DNA of 64,000 nt from positions 1 through 64,000 of the forward strand of contig NZ_FRCX01000018.1 of assembly GCF_900143065.1 (NCBI RefSeq), in the 5' to 3' direction. Within the stretch, counting starts at the first letter, position 1; each line of letters opens with the position of its first letter. Made by a program: the position numbers and the translations under genes. The stretch comes from Duganella sacchari (GTDB lineage: Bacteria; Pseudomonadota; Gammaproteobacteria; Burkholderiales; Burkholderiaceae_D). Below are positions 6,555-14,913 of the stretch, in pieces. Under the pieces are notes generated by a model. It saw nothing but the letters and a program-made list of their open reading frames with translations. It did not search any database and was not told the origin of the DNA.

Positions 6555-7907
6555 ATGGCTACTACCCTGCAACGCCAGCGCGGCGGCATCACCGTGATGG
6601 TCATTATCTCGCTGACCACCTTGCTGGCCGTGGTCGGCCTGGCGTTCAGCGCCGGCATGAGCTATATCGTCAAGGCCAAGCTCAACGCCGCCACCGACGC
6701 CGCCGGCCTGGCCGCCGCGCGCGCCATCAGCAACGGCGCCAACCAGAGCGAGCAGACCGCCAACGCCAAGGCCGCCGCCCAGCGCTTCTTCTACGCCAAC
6801 TTCCCGGCCAACTACCTGATGTCCAGCGCCACGCTGAACGATGTCGGCGTCTCCTTCAGCGGCAGCGAAGTGACGATTACCGTCAGCGCCTCGGCCACCA
6901 TGCCGACCGCGCTGTTTGGCGGCTTCAATACCGGGCCCATGTCGCCCGGCGTGCTCACGGAAACCAAGCGCAAGGACCTGGACATGATCCTGGTCATGGA
7001 CACCTCCGGCTCGCTGGCCGGCTCGGCGGCCAATGTGCGCAGCTCGGCAGTCACCTTCCTGGGCCAGTTCAACAGCGACCGCGACCGCGTGGGCCTGGTG
7101 CACTTTGCGTTTGGCTCCATCGTTGACGACGCCATCCGGCCGATTGCGCGCGGCTTCGACCGCACCACCATGACCAACCACATCAAGGCCTTCTCGTTCA
7201 GCGGCGCCACCGCGTCGGCGGAGGGTATGTACACCGCGCGCCAGCAGATCAACAGCGTGCCGACGGCCAACCTCAACCGCTCGAACCTGCGCGTGATCGT
7301 ATTCTTCTCGGACGGGGCGCCCAACTCCATCGGCGCTTACCTGAACTGGAAGACGGCCGGCACCTGCACCCAGCCCGGCGTGGTCTACACCGACGACGAC
7401 GGCTCGGGTGCCCCGGCCGGCCTGTTCAAGCTGGACCAGCAATATGACGACATCGGCGGCAACTGCACACCGTCCGACTTGCCCAGCAAGGTGACCTCGT
7501 TGCCGGACTGGTACAACGCACGCAACCCGGCGACGTCGCCCAACGATCCCACGCTGCGCGAGTTCCCCATCGTCACCACCTCACCGCGGGTGGTGACCAA
7601 TGCGCTGACCTACGCCAATGTCAACCGCGCCGCGCGCAACCTGGTGGAAGCGATGGCGTCGAAATCGCGCGACGAAGGGATTTATGTGTTTACGCTGGGG
7701 CTGGGGTCCAGCCTCAAAATCGCCACCGGCTATGATGGCGAAAAAGGCGAGGACACCCTCAAATGCATGGCCAACACCGTCGATGCGCCGGCGCGCTGCT
7801 TCAACGCCGCCAAGCCGGTCGGCGTGTACTGCTTTGCCGCCACCCAGGCCGACCTGACGCCATGCTTCTCAAAGCTGGCGTCCGCCATCCTGCGCATCTC
7901 CAAATAG
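6555..7907 (+). CDS. tadG: TadG-like protein with a von Willebrand factor A domain
   Basis: 450 residues. One N-terminal membrane helix (GGITVMVIISLTTLLAVVGLAFS) is followed by an Ala-rich stretch typical of TadG (DAAGLAAARAI). A vWA domain from about residue 137 has the MIDAS sequence DTSGS and a later SDGAP acidic loop. TadG proteins are membrane-anchored components of the Tad secretion system, and vWA domains bind metal and protein ligands. Several Cys residues in the C-terminal half could form disulfides. Last gene of the plus-strand pilus operon; it ends directly at a long palindrome. Confidence 0.85.
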   Translation: MATTLQRQRGGITVMVIISLTTLLAVVGLAFSAGMSYIVKAKLNAATDAAGLAAARAISNGANQSEQTANAKAAAQRFFYANFPANYLMSSATLNDVGVSFSGSEVTITVSASATMPTALFGGFNTGPMSPGVLTETKRKDLDMILVMDTSGSLAGSAANVRSSAVTFLGQFNSDRDRVGLVHFAFGSIVDDAIRPIARGFDRTTMTNHIKAFSFSGATASAEGMYTARQQINSVPTANLNRSNLRVIVFFSDGAPNSIGAYLNWKTAGTCTQPGVVYTDDDGSGAPAGLFKLDQQYDDIGGNCTPSDLPSKVTSLPDWYNARNPATSPNDPTLREFPIVTTSPRVVTNALTYANVNRAARNLVEAMASKSRDEGIYVFTLGLGSSLKIATGYDGEKGEDTLKCMANTVDAPARCFNAAKPVGVYCFAATQADLTPCFSKLASAILRISK

Positions 7908-7997
7908 TTCGGGGTCAGTGCCGACATTCGGACACGGGCTCGGCCGTAGCAGCCGCTACGGTCGAGCCCGTGTCCGAATGTCGGCACTGACCCCGAA
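7908..7997. repeat. Long palindrome, element 1 of the GGGGTCAG family
   Basis: Arms 7908-7950 and 7955-7997 (43 bp each) are complementary at all but one position, which forms a G-T pair, around a 4-nt loop. Order in the arm: TTC, GGGGTCAG, 14-bp segment TGCCGACATTCGGA, CACGGGCTC, GG, CCGTAGC. It begins on the base after the tadG stop and ends 15 bp before the stop of the convergent gene. Two relatives lie at 13351-13441 and 34106-34196, also between convergent genes. It may be a bidirectional terminator or a mobile palindromic element of REP/MITE type. Confidence 0.9.
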
Positions 7998-8011
7998 CTG
8001 GGAGGGGGGCC

Positions 8012-8665
8012 TTACTTGCGCACGTAGGAGGTCAGCTCCCAGCTGTCGCGGTTGTAGATGCGGCCTTGCCAGTCGGTGTCGCGGTAATCGAGCTTGACGA
8101 AGTTGTTCAGCTCCGGCACGAACCACACGGTTTCCGTGAGCTGGCCGCTGCCGTTCTTGGTGAACGTGTCCTGGGCGCTGTAGGTGGCTTCCACCACGAT
8201 TTTCAGCGCATCAAATTCGCCGGCCGGCACTTTGACCTTTTCCCAGTCCAGCACCTTGCCCTTGATCTGGTAGCGCCAGTTCTTGCCCTGCTTGGGGTTG
8301 TTGCCGGTGACATCGCTGTTCCATTCCTTGCCCGGCGCCAGCGGGAAAGCGTAGCGCGCAAACGACGGCGCAAAGTGCATGGCGCCGCGGTCGACCGGAT
8401 TCATTTCCGGACTGAACAGCTGGGTGCTGATCAGGGCGCCGCTGGCAGCGCGCTTGACGTCAACGTGGATGCCATTCTCATCCACGGCCGTCACTTCCAT
8501 CCGATTGGTGTTGCCTTTCACACCCTTCCAGACATCGGTGTACTGGTAGGTCCACGAATCACCGACGGCAGGGGCCGGGGACGATACCGATTCGCGGCTG
8601 CCCGCCTGCGCCAGGGCGCACGGCAGGATGAAACAGAGCACTGCAAACGAACGTTTGATGGTCAT
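8012..8665 (-). CDS. Exported protein of unknown function
   Basis: 217 residues with a clear Sec signal peptide (MTIKRSFAVLCFILPCALAQAGS). The mature part begins around PAVGDSWTYQYTD and is rich in beta-type sequence with several Trp residues (KEWNSDV, KNWRYQI, LDWEKVKVPAGEFDALKIVVEATY). I do not recognise a named family; the pattern resembles periplasmic beta-sandwich proteins of the DUF3108-like kind. AAGGAG precedes ATG 8665. It is monocistronic, convergent with tadG across the palindrome. Confidence 0.75.
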   Translation of the reverse strand: MTIKRSFAVLCFILPCALAQAGSRESVSSPAPAVGDSWTYQYTDVWKGVKGNTNRMEVTAVDENGIHVDVKRAASGALISTQLFSPEMNPVDRGAMHFAPSFARYAFPLAPGKEWNSDVTGNNPKQGKNWRYQIKGKVLDWEKVKVPAGEFDALKIVVEATYSAQDTFTKNGSGQLTETVWFVPELNNFVKLDYRDTDWQGRIYNRDSWELTSYVRK

Positions 8666-8747
8666 GCTGTCTCCTTTGTTGTGATTTGTTTATTGACTAT
8701 ATCGCCAACATTGAAAGAGTGCTAGTAGCAGTGCAGCAAAAAATAAT

Positions 8748-8857
8748 GATTAGGAGTCTTGATTAATTATGCCGAAGTGATATGCTTCGCTCTCGGCAAC
8801 GGCGCATGCAGCGCCGTTTTTCAGATGTAATATATTTAGGAATCCTAATCAATAAAG
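8748..8857. promoter_or_regulatory. Inverted GATTAGGA motifs upstream of an exported-protein gene
   Basis: A GATTAGGAGTC-like sequence near 8748 and the reverse complement of a GATTAGGATTCC-like sequence at about 8838-8855 flank the roughly 90 bp before the 8865 gene. This could be an operator pair, but two copies are weak evidence. Confidence 0.25.
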
Positions 8858-8864
8858 GCATGGT

Positions 8865-9608
8865 ATGAAAATTATTCCGCTCATCGCAGCAACAGTTTTG
8901 AGTGTTTGGGCACTGGCGGCACAGGCCCATGACGAGCACAAGGGGGGCATCGCCACCACCTCGGCGCCGGCGGTCAAGGCGCCGTTTGACATCGTCCACA
9001 CCAAGATCACGACCGAAGGCAACCTGGCCATCTTCCACATGGCCGTCTCGGGCAAGGCCGGCCAGTCCAAACCGGGCAAAACCGGCAAGCTGGCGGGCAG
9101 CAGCGTGTTTTCCTATGTGTGGCCGACCACCATCGACCCGTCCGTGGTGGGCTTCGATAAGGGCGCCGGCATCCTGGCCTTTGCCGTGACCTCGCACCCG
9201 GATTTCGACGACACCCCGCTGTACGATGAAAACGGCGACGGCATCCTCGGCAACGACGGCGATGTGTGGCACTCGCACTGGGTGGTGCTGAAACCGGACG
9301 ACAGCTGCGGCAAGGGCGCACTCAAGGTGGTCGACATCCCCGAAGGCAGCAAGCCGAAACTGCCGCGCACCTGGCCCGGCCTGCCGCTGCTCATCGACAG
9401 CCCCGGCTACACGCCCGTGTTCAAGGGCCAGACGGTGGAAGTGAAAGTGCCGTTTGACGACATCGGCGTGGTGCATGCGTCCGGCTTTGACGGCGTGACG
9501 GCGGCATTGCGCGTCAATGCCAGCGTGCACAATCCCTTGCTGTGCGTGGTCGATGTCTTCAAGGTTGCTTCCGGCAAGCTCAGCCTGCCGGGCAAGGTCA
9601 ACCAGTAA
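8865..9608 (+). CDS. Exported protein of unknown function
   Basis: 247 residues with signal peptide MKIIPLIAATVLSVWALAAQAHD. The mature protein carries a block YDENGDGILGNDGD that resembles a calcium-binding or loop-rich acidic segment, and several His residues (HDEHKGG, HSHW) that could bind metal. No family recognised. AAAGG lies just upstream of ATG 8865. It ends one base before the stop of the convergent LysR gene. Confidence 0.75.
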   Translation: MKIIPLIAATVLSVWALAAQAHDEHKGGIATTSAPAVKAPFDIVHTKITTEGNLAIFHMAVSGKAGQSKPGKTGKLAGSSVFSYVWPTTIDPSVVGFDKGAGILAFAVTSHPDFDDTPLYDENGDGILGNDGDVWHSHWVVLKPDDSCGKGALKVVDIPEGSKPKLPRTWPGLPLLIDSPGYTPVFKGQTVEVKVPFDDIGVVHASGFDGVTAALRVNASVHNPLLCVVDVFKVASGKLSLPGKVNQ

Positions 9609-10508
9609 TCACCAGCGCATGGTCTGGATGAAGTCGACAAACGCCCGCAGCGGTGCGGGCAGGTAGCGGCGGCCCGGATAGTACAGCATCGGTCCCTGGA
9701 AGGCTGGCCACCAGCGTTCCAGCACCGGCACCAGCTCGCCGCGGTCGAAGTAGGGCTGCAGCCAGTCTTCAAACAGGTAGACCAGTCCTGCGCCGCCCAC
9801 CGCCACATCGACTTTCAGATCGGCCGCCGCGCCGAGGTTGACGATGAGCGGGCCGCTGGGCTCGATCACCACCTTCTTGCCCTTGTGCTCGAACTCCCAC
9901 GGCGGCATGGTGCCGCTGTTGAAACGGCCGCGCAGGCAGATGTGGTGCAGTAGGTCTTCCGGCTTTTTCGGCGTGCCGTGTTCCTGCAGGTAGGCGGGCG
10001 CGGCGGCCAGGGCAAAGCGCTGCTCGCGCGGGCCGATCGGCATGGCCACCATGTCCTGCTCCATGCGTTCACCGTAGCGGATGCCGGCATCGCAGCCGGT
10101 GCGCAGCAGATCGACAAAGCTGTCGTCCACAATCACCTCCAGCGTGATGTCGGGGTAGGCCTTGTGAAACGGCGGCAGGATGCGCGGCAGCACCAGCTTG
10201 GAGGCACTGGTCGGCACATTCAGGCGCAGCCGTCCGGCGGGGCGGTCGCGGAAGCCGTTGACCACATCCATGGCCGTGGTCACCGCATCCAGCGCGGGCG
10301 TGAGCTGCTCCAGCAGGCGCTGCCCGGCATCGGTGGCAGCCACGCTGCGCGTGGTCCGGTGCAGCAGACGGACACCGAGGCCCGCTTCCAGCCGGCGTAC
10401 CGCTTCGCTCAATTGCGACGGGCTGTTGCCGGTCTTGCGCGCCGCCTCGCGAAAGCCGCCGTTTCTCGCGACGGCGACAAACGCGCCGACATCCTGTAAA
10501 TCCGCCAT
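9609..10508 (-). CDS. LysR-family regulator, divergent from a pyridoxal-reductase-like gene
   Basis: 299 residues from ATG 10508 (MADLQDVGAFVAVARNGGF); AGGA lies ten bases upstream. An earlier ATG at 10562 would run through the operator region. An N-terminal winged HTH (FREAARKTGNSPSQLSEAVRRLEAGLGVRLL) is followed by a substrate-binding domain beginning near PAGRLRLNVP. Transcribed divergently from the aldo/keto reductase with a palindrome between, so it probably controls that gene and itself. Confidence 0.9.
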   Translation of the reverse strand: MADLQDVGAFVAVARNGGFREAARKTGNSPSQLSEAVRRLEAGLGVRLLHRTTRSVAATDAGQRLLEQLTPALDAVTTAMDVVNGFRDRPAGRLRLNVPTSASKLVLPRILPPFHKAYPDITLEVIVDDSFVDLLRTGCDAGIRYGERMEQDMVAMPIGPREQRFALAAAPAYLQEHGTPKKPEDLLHHICLRGRFNSGTMPPWEFEHKGKKVVIEPSGPLIVNLGAAADLKVDVAVGGAGLVYLFEDWLQPYFDRGELVPVLERWWPAFQGPMLYYPGRRYLPAPLRAFVDFIQTMRW

Positions 10509-10526
10509 GGGTGATTGTCCTGTTTT

Positions 10527-10564
10527 TCGCACAAGCTGTGCGATTGTGCTGTATTGTCGCACAG
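10527..10564. promoter_or_regulatory. Probable LysR operator between divergent genes
   Basis: TCGCACA-AGC-TGTGCGA (10527-10543) is a perfect inverted repeat, and a further TCGCACA half site lies at 10558-10564. It sits in the 106-bp gap between the LysR gene and the reductase gene, 18 bp upstream of the LysR start. Confidence 0.6.
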
Positions 10565-10614
10565 CGCAAACGCTCCTAGACTGTGTCCATCAACCCGTCT
10601 AAAGGAGAAACACA

Positions 10615-11469
10615 ATGCGTACTTTCCAACTTGGTGACCTGACTGTCAAGCGCATGGGCTACGGCGCCATGCAACTGGCTGGCCCGCACGCGTTTGGCGC
10701 GCCGCAAAACCGCGAGGAAGCACTGGCGGTGCTGCGCGAAGCGGTCGAGAGCGGCGTCAACCACATCGACACCAGCGATTTTTACGGTCCCCACATCACC
10801 AACCAGCTGATCCGCGAAGCGCTGCATCCGTATGCCGACGACCTGGTCATCGTCACCAAGCTGGGCGCACTGCGCGGCGCGGATGCGGCGTGGCTGCCGG
10901 CGCAGTCGCCGCAGCAACTGGAATCGGCCGTGCACGACAACCTGCGCAACCTGGGCCTGGACGTGCTGGACGTGGTGAACATGCGCCTGATGTTTGATGT
11001 GATGAACCCGGCTGAAGGCGATATCGAAGCGCACATCACCACGCTGGCGGAACTGCAGCAGCGCGGCCTGATCCGCCACATCGGCCTCAGCAACGCGACC
11101 GCGCAGCAGGTCAGGCAGGCACGCGGCATCGCCAACATCGTCTGCGTGCAAAACCACTACAACCTGGTCCATCGTCACGACGACGCCCTGATCGATGAAC
11201 TGGCCAAGGCGGGCATCGCCTACACGCCGTTCTTCCCGCTGGGTGGCTTCTCGCCGCTGCAATCGACGATCCTGGCCGAGGTGGCCGCTGAGCTGGACGC
11301 GACGCCGATGCAGACGGCGCTGGCCTGGCTGCTGCAACGTTCGCCGAATCTGCTGCTGATCCCCGGCACCTCGTCGCGTACCCATTTGCGCCAGAACCTG
11401 GCCGCCGCCGAGCTGGTACTGCCACCGGAGGCCGTGAGCAAGCTAAATAGTGTGATTACCTCAGTATAA
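10615..11469 (+). CDS. pdxI: Aldo/keto reductase, pyridoxal reductase (PdxI/YdbC) type
   Basis: 284 residues. Long stretches match what I recall of Escherichia coli YdbC/PdxI, including GYGAMQLAGP, NHIDTSDFYGPH, AVHDNLRNLGLDVLDVVN and LAWLLQRSPN. Catalytic Asp and Tyr are in HIDTSDFYGP and the Lys in VIVTKLGA. The family reduces pyridoxal to pyridoxine with NADPH; substrate identity here is inferred from similarity. AGGAG precedes ATG 10615. The divergent LysR gene is the likely regulator. Confidence 0.85.
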   Translation: MRTFQLGDLTVKRMGYGAMQLAGPHAFGAPQNREEALAVLREAVESGVNHIDTSDFYGPHITNQLIREALHPYADDLVIVTKLGALRGADAAWLPAQSPQQLESAVHDNLRNLGLDVLDVVNMRLMFDVMNPAEGDIEAHITTLAELQQRGLIRHIGLSNATAQQVRQARGIANIVCVQNHYNLVHRHDDALIDELAKAGIAYTPFFPLGGFSPLQSTILAEVAAELDATPMQTALAWLLQRSPNLLLIPGTSSRTHLRQNLAAAELVLPPEAVSKLNSVITSV

Positions 11470-11491
11470 GAAAAGTCGTTTCATAATACGG

Positions 11492-11523
11492 GATGCGGCA
11501 TGGTGGACTGCCGCATCTTTTTT
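11492..11523 (+). terminator. Intrinsic terminator after the aldo/keto reductase
   Basis: Stem GATGCGGC / GCCGCATC with a 10-nt loop followed by six T residues, 23 nt after the stop codon. Confidence 0.85.
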
Positions 11524-11604
11524 CTCATTTTTTGAAAAGGCGTTTCGTATAGCAAAAAACCATATCTATCTAATTGAAAAATAAGGAATTAAATTAAGTT
11601 ATAT

Positions 11605-11618
11605 GTCTTATATAAGAC
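11605..11618. promoter_or_regulatory. Palindrome upstream of isocitrate lyase
   Basis: GTCTTATATAAGAC is a perfect 14-bp dyad in an AT-rich intergenic region, 95 bp before the aceA start, with TTGGTGCAA right after it. It is probably an operator for a glyoxylate or central-carbon regulator. Nothing else recognisable lies between 11524 and 11712. Confidence 0.5.
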
Positions 11619-11712
11619 TTGGTGCAACGCATCAGAATGGCCTACTATTTAGTCATGCAGTTCGGCACTCGAAGACTTACTAATTCCGCTTTTTTCTTTT
11701 AGGAGATACACC

Positions 11713-13296
11713 ATGTCCCAGTACCAAGACGACATCAAGGCAGTTGCTGGTTTGAAAGAGCAACAAGGTTCTGCCTGGAACGCCATCAATCCCGAGTCCG
11801 CCGCCCGCATGCGCGCCCAGAACAAATTCAAGACCGGTCTGGACATCGCCAAGTACACCGCCAAGATCATGCGCGCCGACATGGCTGCCTACGATAAAGA
11901 CCCATCGAAATACACCCAGTCGCTGGGCTGCTGGCACGGTTTCATCGGCCAGCAAAAAATGATCTCGATTAAAAAACACTTCAACAGCACCGACCGCCGC
12001 TACCTCTACCTGTCGGGCTGGATGGTGGCCGCGCTGCGTTCGGAATTCGGCCCGCTGCCAGACCAGTCGATGCACGAAAAGACCGCCGTATCGGCACTGA
12101 TCAAAGAGCTGTACACCTTCCTGCGCCAGGCCGATGCGCGCGAACTGGGCGGCCTGTTCCGCCAGCTGGACGCCGCTGAAGGCAGCGCCAAAGCCGCGAT
12201 CCAGGACAAGATCGACAACCACGTGACCCACGTGGTGCCGATCATCGCCGACATCGACGCCGGTTTCGGCAACGCCGAAGCGACCTACCTGCTGGCCAAG
12301 CAATTCATCGAAGCAGGCGCCTGCTGCATCCAGATCGAAAACCAGGTATCGGACGAGAAGCAGTGCGGCCACCAGGACGGCAAAGTCACCGTGCCGCACG
12401 AAGACTTCCTGGCCAAGATCCGCGCGATCCGCTACGCCTTCCTGGAACTGGGCGTGGACGACGGCATCATCGTCGCCCGTACCGACTCGCTGGGCGCCGG
12501 CCTGACCAAGCAGATCGCCGTGACCAAGGAGCCAGGCGACCTGGGCGACCAATACAACGCCTTCCTCGATTGCGACGAAGTGTCGGCCGATGCACTGGGC
12601 AATGGCGACGTCATCATCAAACGCGAAGGCAAACTGCTGCGTCCTAAACGCCTGCCAAGCAACCTGTTCCAGTTCCGTTCGGGTACCGGCGAAGCACGCT
12701 GCGTACTGGACTGCATCACCTCGCTGCAAAACGGCGCCGACCTGCTGTGGATCGAAACCGAAAAACCACACATCGCCCAGATCGGCGGCATGGTCAGCGA
12801 AATCCGCAAAGTGATCCCGAACGCCAAGCTGGTGTACAACAACAGCCCATCGTTCAACTGGACCCTGAACTTCCGCCAGCAAGTCTACGATGCCTTCAAA
12901 GCCGAAGGCAAAGACGTGTCGGCCTACGAGCGCGCCCAGCTGATGAGCGTGGAGTACGACACCACCGAACTGGCGATTGCAGCGGACGAAAAAATCCGCA
13001 CCTTCCAGGCGGACGCCGCCCGTGAAGCCGGCATCTTCCACCACCTGATCACGCTGCCGACCTACCACACCGCCGCGCTGTCGACCGACAACTTGGCCAA
13101 GGACTACTTCGGCGACCAGGGCATGCTGGGCTACGTGGCTGGCGTCCAACGCAAAGAGATCCGTCAAGGCATCGCCTGCGTCAAGCACCAGAACATGTCC
13201 GGTTCGGACATCGGCGACGACCACAAAGACTACTTCAGCGGCGATGCAGCGCTGAAAGCCGCCGGCAAAGACAACACCATGAACCAGTTCCACTAA
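11713..13296 (+). CDS. aceA: Isocitrate lyase, long form
   Basis: 527 residues, the length of the long beta/gammaproteobacterial form. It catalyses isocitrate to glyoxylate plus succinate, the first step of the glyoxylate shunt used on acetate and fatty acids. The active-site signature is present as EKQCGHQDGK (Cys218, His220), the QCGH variant I recall for this subclass. IIADIDAGFGNAEATY and WIETEKPH hold metal and substrate ligands. TAGGAG lies eight bases before the ATG. Monocistronic, with a palindrome upstream and a strong terminator downstream. Confidence 0.96.
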   Translation: MSQYQDDIKAVAGLKEQQGSAWNAINPESAARMRAQNKFKTGLDIAKYTAKIMRADMAAYDKDPSKYTQSLGCWHGFIGQQKMISIKKHFNSTDRRYLYLSGWMVAALRSEFGPLPDQSMHEKTAVSALIKELYTFLRQADARELGGLFRQLDAAEGSAKAAIQDKIDNHVTHVVPIIADIDAGFGNAEATYLLAKQFIEAGACCIQIENQVSDEKQCGHQDGKVTVPHEDFLAKIRAIRYAFLELGVDDGIIVARTDSLGAGLTKQIAVTKEPGDLGDQYNAFLDCDEVSADALGNGDVIIKREGKLLRPKRLPSNLFQFRSGTGEARCVLDCITSLQNGADLLWIETEKPHIAQIGGMVSEIRKVIPNAKLVYNNSPSFNWTLNFRQQVYDAFKAEGKDVSAYERAQLMSVEYDTTELAIAADEKIRTFQADAAREAGIFHHLITLPTYHTAALSTDNLAKDYFGDQGMLGYVAGVQRKEIRQGIACVKHQNMSGSDIGDDHKDYFSGDAALKAAGKDNTMNQFH

Positions 13297-13316
13297 TCCG
13301 GTTCCGCCCCAACCAG

Positions 13317-13342
13317 GCCCGCCACTTCGGCGGGCTTTTTTT
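13317..13342 (+). terminator. Intrinsic terminator of aceA
   Basis: GCCCGCC / GGCGGGC stem with a 5-nt loop and seven T residues, 20 nt after the stop. Confidence 0.9.
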
Positions 13343-13350
13343 ATAATAAC

Positions 13351-13441
13351 TCCGGGGTCAGGTCCGTCATTGCTACACGAGCTCGACACTAACGCGGCGC
13401 TACGGCTGAGGGCGTGTAGAAATGACGGACCTGACCCCGGA
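13351..13441. repeat. Long imperfect palindrome, element 2 of the GGGGTCAG family
   Basis: It starts TCCGGGGTCAG and ends CTGACCCCGGA. The 14-bp variable segment is GTCCGTCATTGCTA, matched in the other arm with one mismatch, followed by CACGAGCTC, a decayed form of the constant CACGGGCTC. The centre (13388-13411) has lost much pairing. It lies between the aceA terminator and the stop of the convergent NAD(P)-binding gene. Its decay compared with the copies at 7908 and 34106 suggests an older insertion. Confidence 0.85.
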
Positions 13442-13449
13442 TTCCTTGT

Positions 13450-14055
13450 TTATGCGGACACTACAGGCGCCTGGCCGGTGAATTGTCCGCTGACTGCTTC
13501 CTGCAAAATAAAGGCAGCGAGATCGGCGCGCGATAATTTGCTGGTGCAGCCCGGCTGCAAATCTGTGCCGACGCGATAGCGGCCCGTCTGCGCGCCATTG
13601 CTCAGCATCGGTGGCCGCACCAGTGTCCAGCGCATGCCGCTGTGACGGACCAATACTTCCATCGCGTCCTTGTCGCGCATTTTGCGGGCGATGACTTTGC
13701 GGATCAGGCGAATGAAGGTGGAGTCCTGCGCGCTCTCCAGTGCGCCATACGCGCTGAGGGCAATCAGCCGCTGCGTGCCTGTCGCGTTCATCGCCTGCAG
13801 GATGCTTTGCATGCCGTTGCTGCAAACCGGCGCTGGATCACCGCTGCGCATGCCGAGCACGCTGATGACCACATCCGCTCCTTGCACCACGGATTGCATC
13901 GCTTCCGCTTGGTTCAGATTGCCGATGACGATATGCGCTCCCGGCAAGCTGCTCGCAGTCCTCGCCAGGGCCGTGACTTCATGCCCGGCTTGCACAGCCT
14001 GCTCAACCAGATGGCGGCCTGTTGCGCCGGTGGCGCCGAAGATAGCCAGTTTCAT
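13450..14055 (-). CDS. NAD(P)-binding protein of the atypical SDR / NmrA type
   Basis: 201 residues from ATG 14055. Rossmann nucleotide-binding start KLAIFGATGATGRHLVEQA with the GxxGxxG glycines, then DVVISVLG and a Tyr-containing segment (LSAYGALESA). Family members are NAD(P)H-dependent reductases or redox sensors; substrate unknown. The start overlaps the stop of the upstream phosphatase-like gene (ATGA), so the two are translationally coupled. Likely under the divergent TetR regulator. Confidence 0.85.
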   Translation of the reverse strand: MKLAIFGATGATGRHLVEQAVQAGHEVTALARTASSLPGAHIVIGNLNQAEAMQSVVQGADVVISVLGMRSGDPAPVCSNGMQSILQAMNATGTQRLIALSAYGALESAQDSTFIRLIRKVIARKMRDKDAMEVLVRHSGMRWTLVRPPMLSNGAQTGRYRVGTDLQPGCTSKLSRADLAAFILQEAVSGQFTGQAPVVSA

Positions 14056-14834
14056 TGCGCTTCTCCCAGGACGGCAACGGCGGCGGCGGTCAGTCCCGGC
14101 GCGCTGGCCAGGAAGGCGCTGCTGCTGGTATGCCACGGTGCGCCGTGCAGATCGGTGATGCTGCCGCCAGCTTCGGCGACCAGCAAGGCGCCTGCCATGA
14201 GTCCTGAACGGACCTGGCTGTGTTGCCAGAACACGTCCTGGCTGCCGGACGCCACATGGATCAGCTGTAGCGTGGCCGGCACGGACACGCGTACCACCAG
14301 CGCCGCTTGCAGCATGGCGCTCACGGCCGATCCGATGCGCTGATAGGTTGCCGCGCCTTCGTCCGGGGTGGCTTGGCCCGTGCCCACCATGGCGGCCCGC
14401 AATTCGGTTTTCTGCGACGCCTGCAGGCGCCTGCCGTTGAGATGGGCGCCGCCGCCTGCGCTGGCGGTGTAGACGTCGCCTGTCATCGGCAGATAGACGG
14501 CTGTCAGCACTGGCGCATTGTCGCGCACCAGTGTGGCGGTGACACTCCATTCGCCGAGTCCGTGGATATGGTTGATCGCGCCTTCGACAGGATCGACCAC
14601 CCACCATTCGCCGCCGGGCAAGGCGCCGCTGCCGCTTTCGTCTTCGTCCCAGCGGGCAGCAGGGAAGACTGGCGATAGCTGCGCGCGCAGAATCCGCATG
14701 GAGATGTCGTCGTTGGCCTGGATCAGGCCGACAATGTCTTGACGGTCTTGCGGACGGGAGGTGATGGTGAAACGGGATTTGATGGCGTCACCTGCGGCCT
14801 GGACTGCGGCGACGACTTGATTGAGCTGATGCAT
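14052..14834 (-). CDS. Inositol monophosphatase-like protein with altered metal ligands
   Basis: 260 residues with the overall layout of the IMPase superfamily. The usual DPxDGT motif is DPVEGA here (Asp81, Glu84). In the C-terminal block the usual WDxAAG before EAGG reads QVRSGLMAG, lacking the Trp-Asp. Either it is a divergent subfamily with different metal use or a catalytically poor relative. Function unknown. First gene of a two-gene unit transcribed away from a TetR gene across a perfect dyad operator. Confidence 0.75.
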   Translation of the reverse strand: MHQLNQVVAAVQAAGDAIKSRFTITSRPQDRQDIVGLIQANDDISMRILRAQLSPVFPAARWDEDESGSGALPGGEWWVVDPVEGAINHIHGLGEWSVTATLVRDNAPVLTAVYLPMTGDVYTASAGGGAHLNGRRLQASQKTELRAAMVGTGQATPDEGAATYQRIGSAVSAMLQAALVVRVSVPATLQLIHVASGSQDVFWQHSQVRSGLMAGALLVAEAGGSITDLHGAPWHTSSSAFLASAPGLTAAAVAVLGEAQ

Positions 14835-14893
14835 AAGTGGACTCCTGAATGCGTCCAGAGACTGGAATTAGCTCTTGACGTGGTCAGGAAATA

Positions 14894-14913
14894 ATATGAG
14901 CATAAGCTCATAT
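14894..14913. promoter_or_regulatory. TetR operator overlapping the regulator's start codon
   Basis: ATATGAGC-ATAA-GCTCATAT is a perfect inverted repeat. Its last two bases are the first two of the TetR ATG (14912-14914), and it lies 60 bp from the divergent phosphatase-like gene. Binding would block both directions. Confidence 0.7.

Noticed and set aside
13450-14607. 385-codon minus-strand frame as one long protein
   Set aside because: Only the part from ATG 14055 is a real protein (Rossmann start). The front half is the wrong frame of the phosphatase-like gene.
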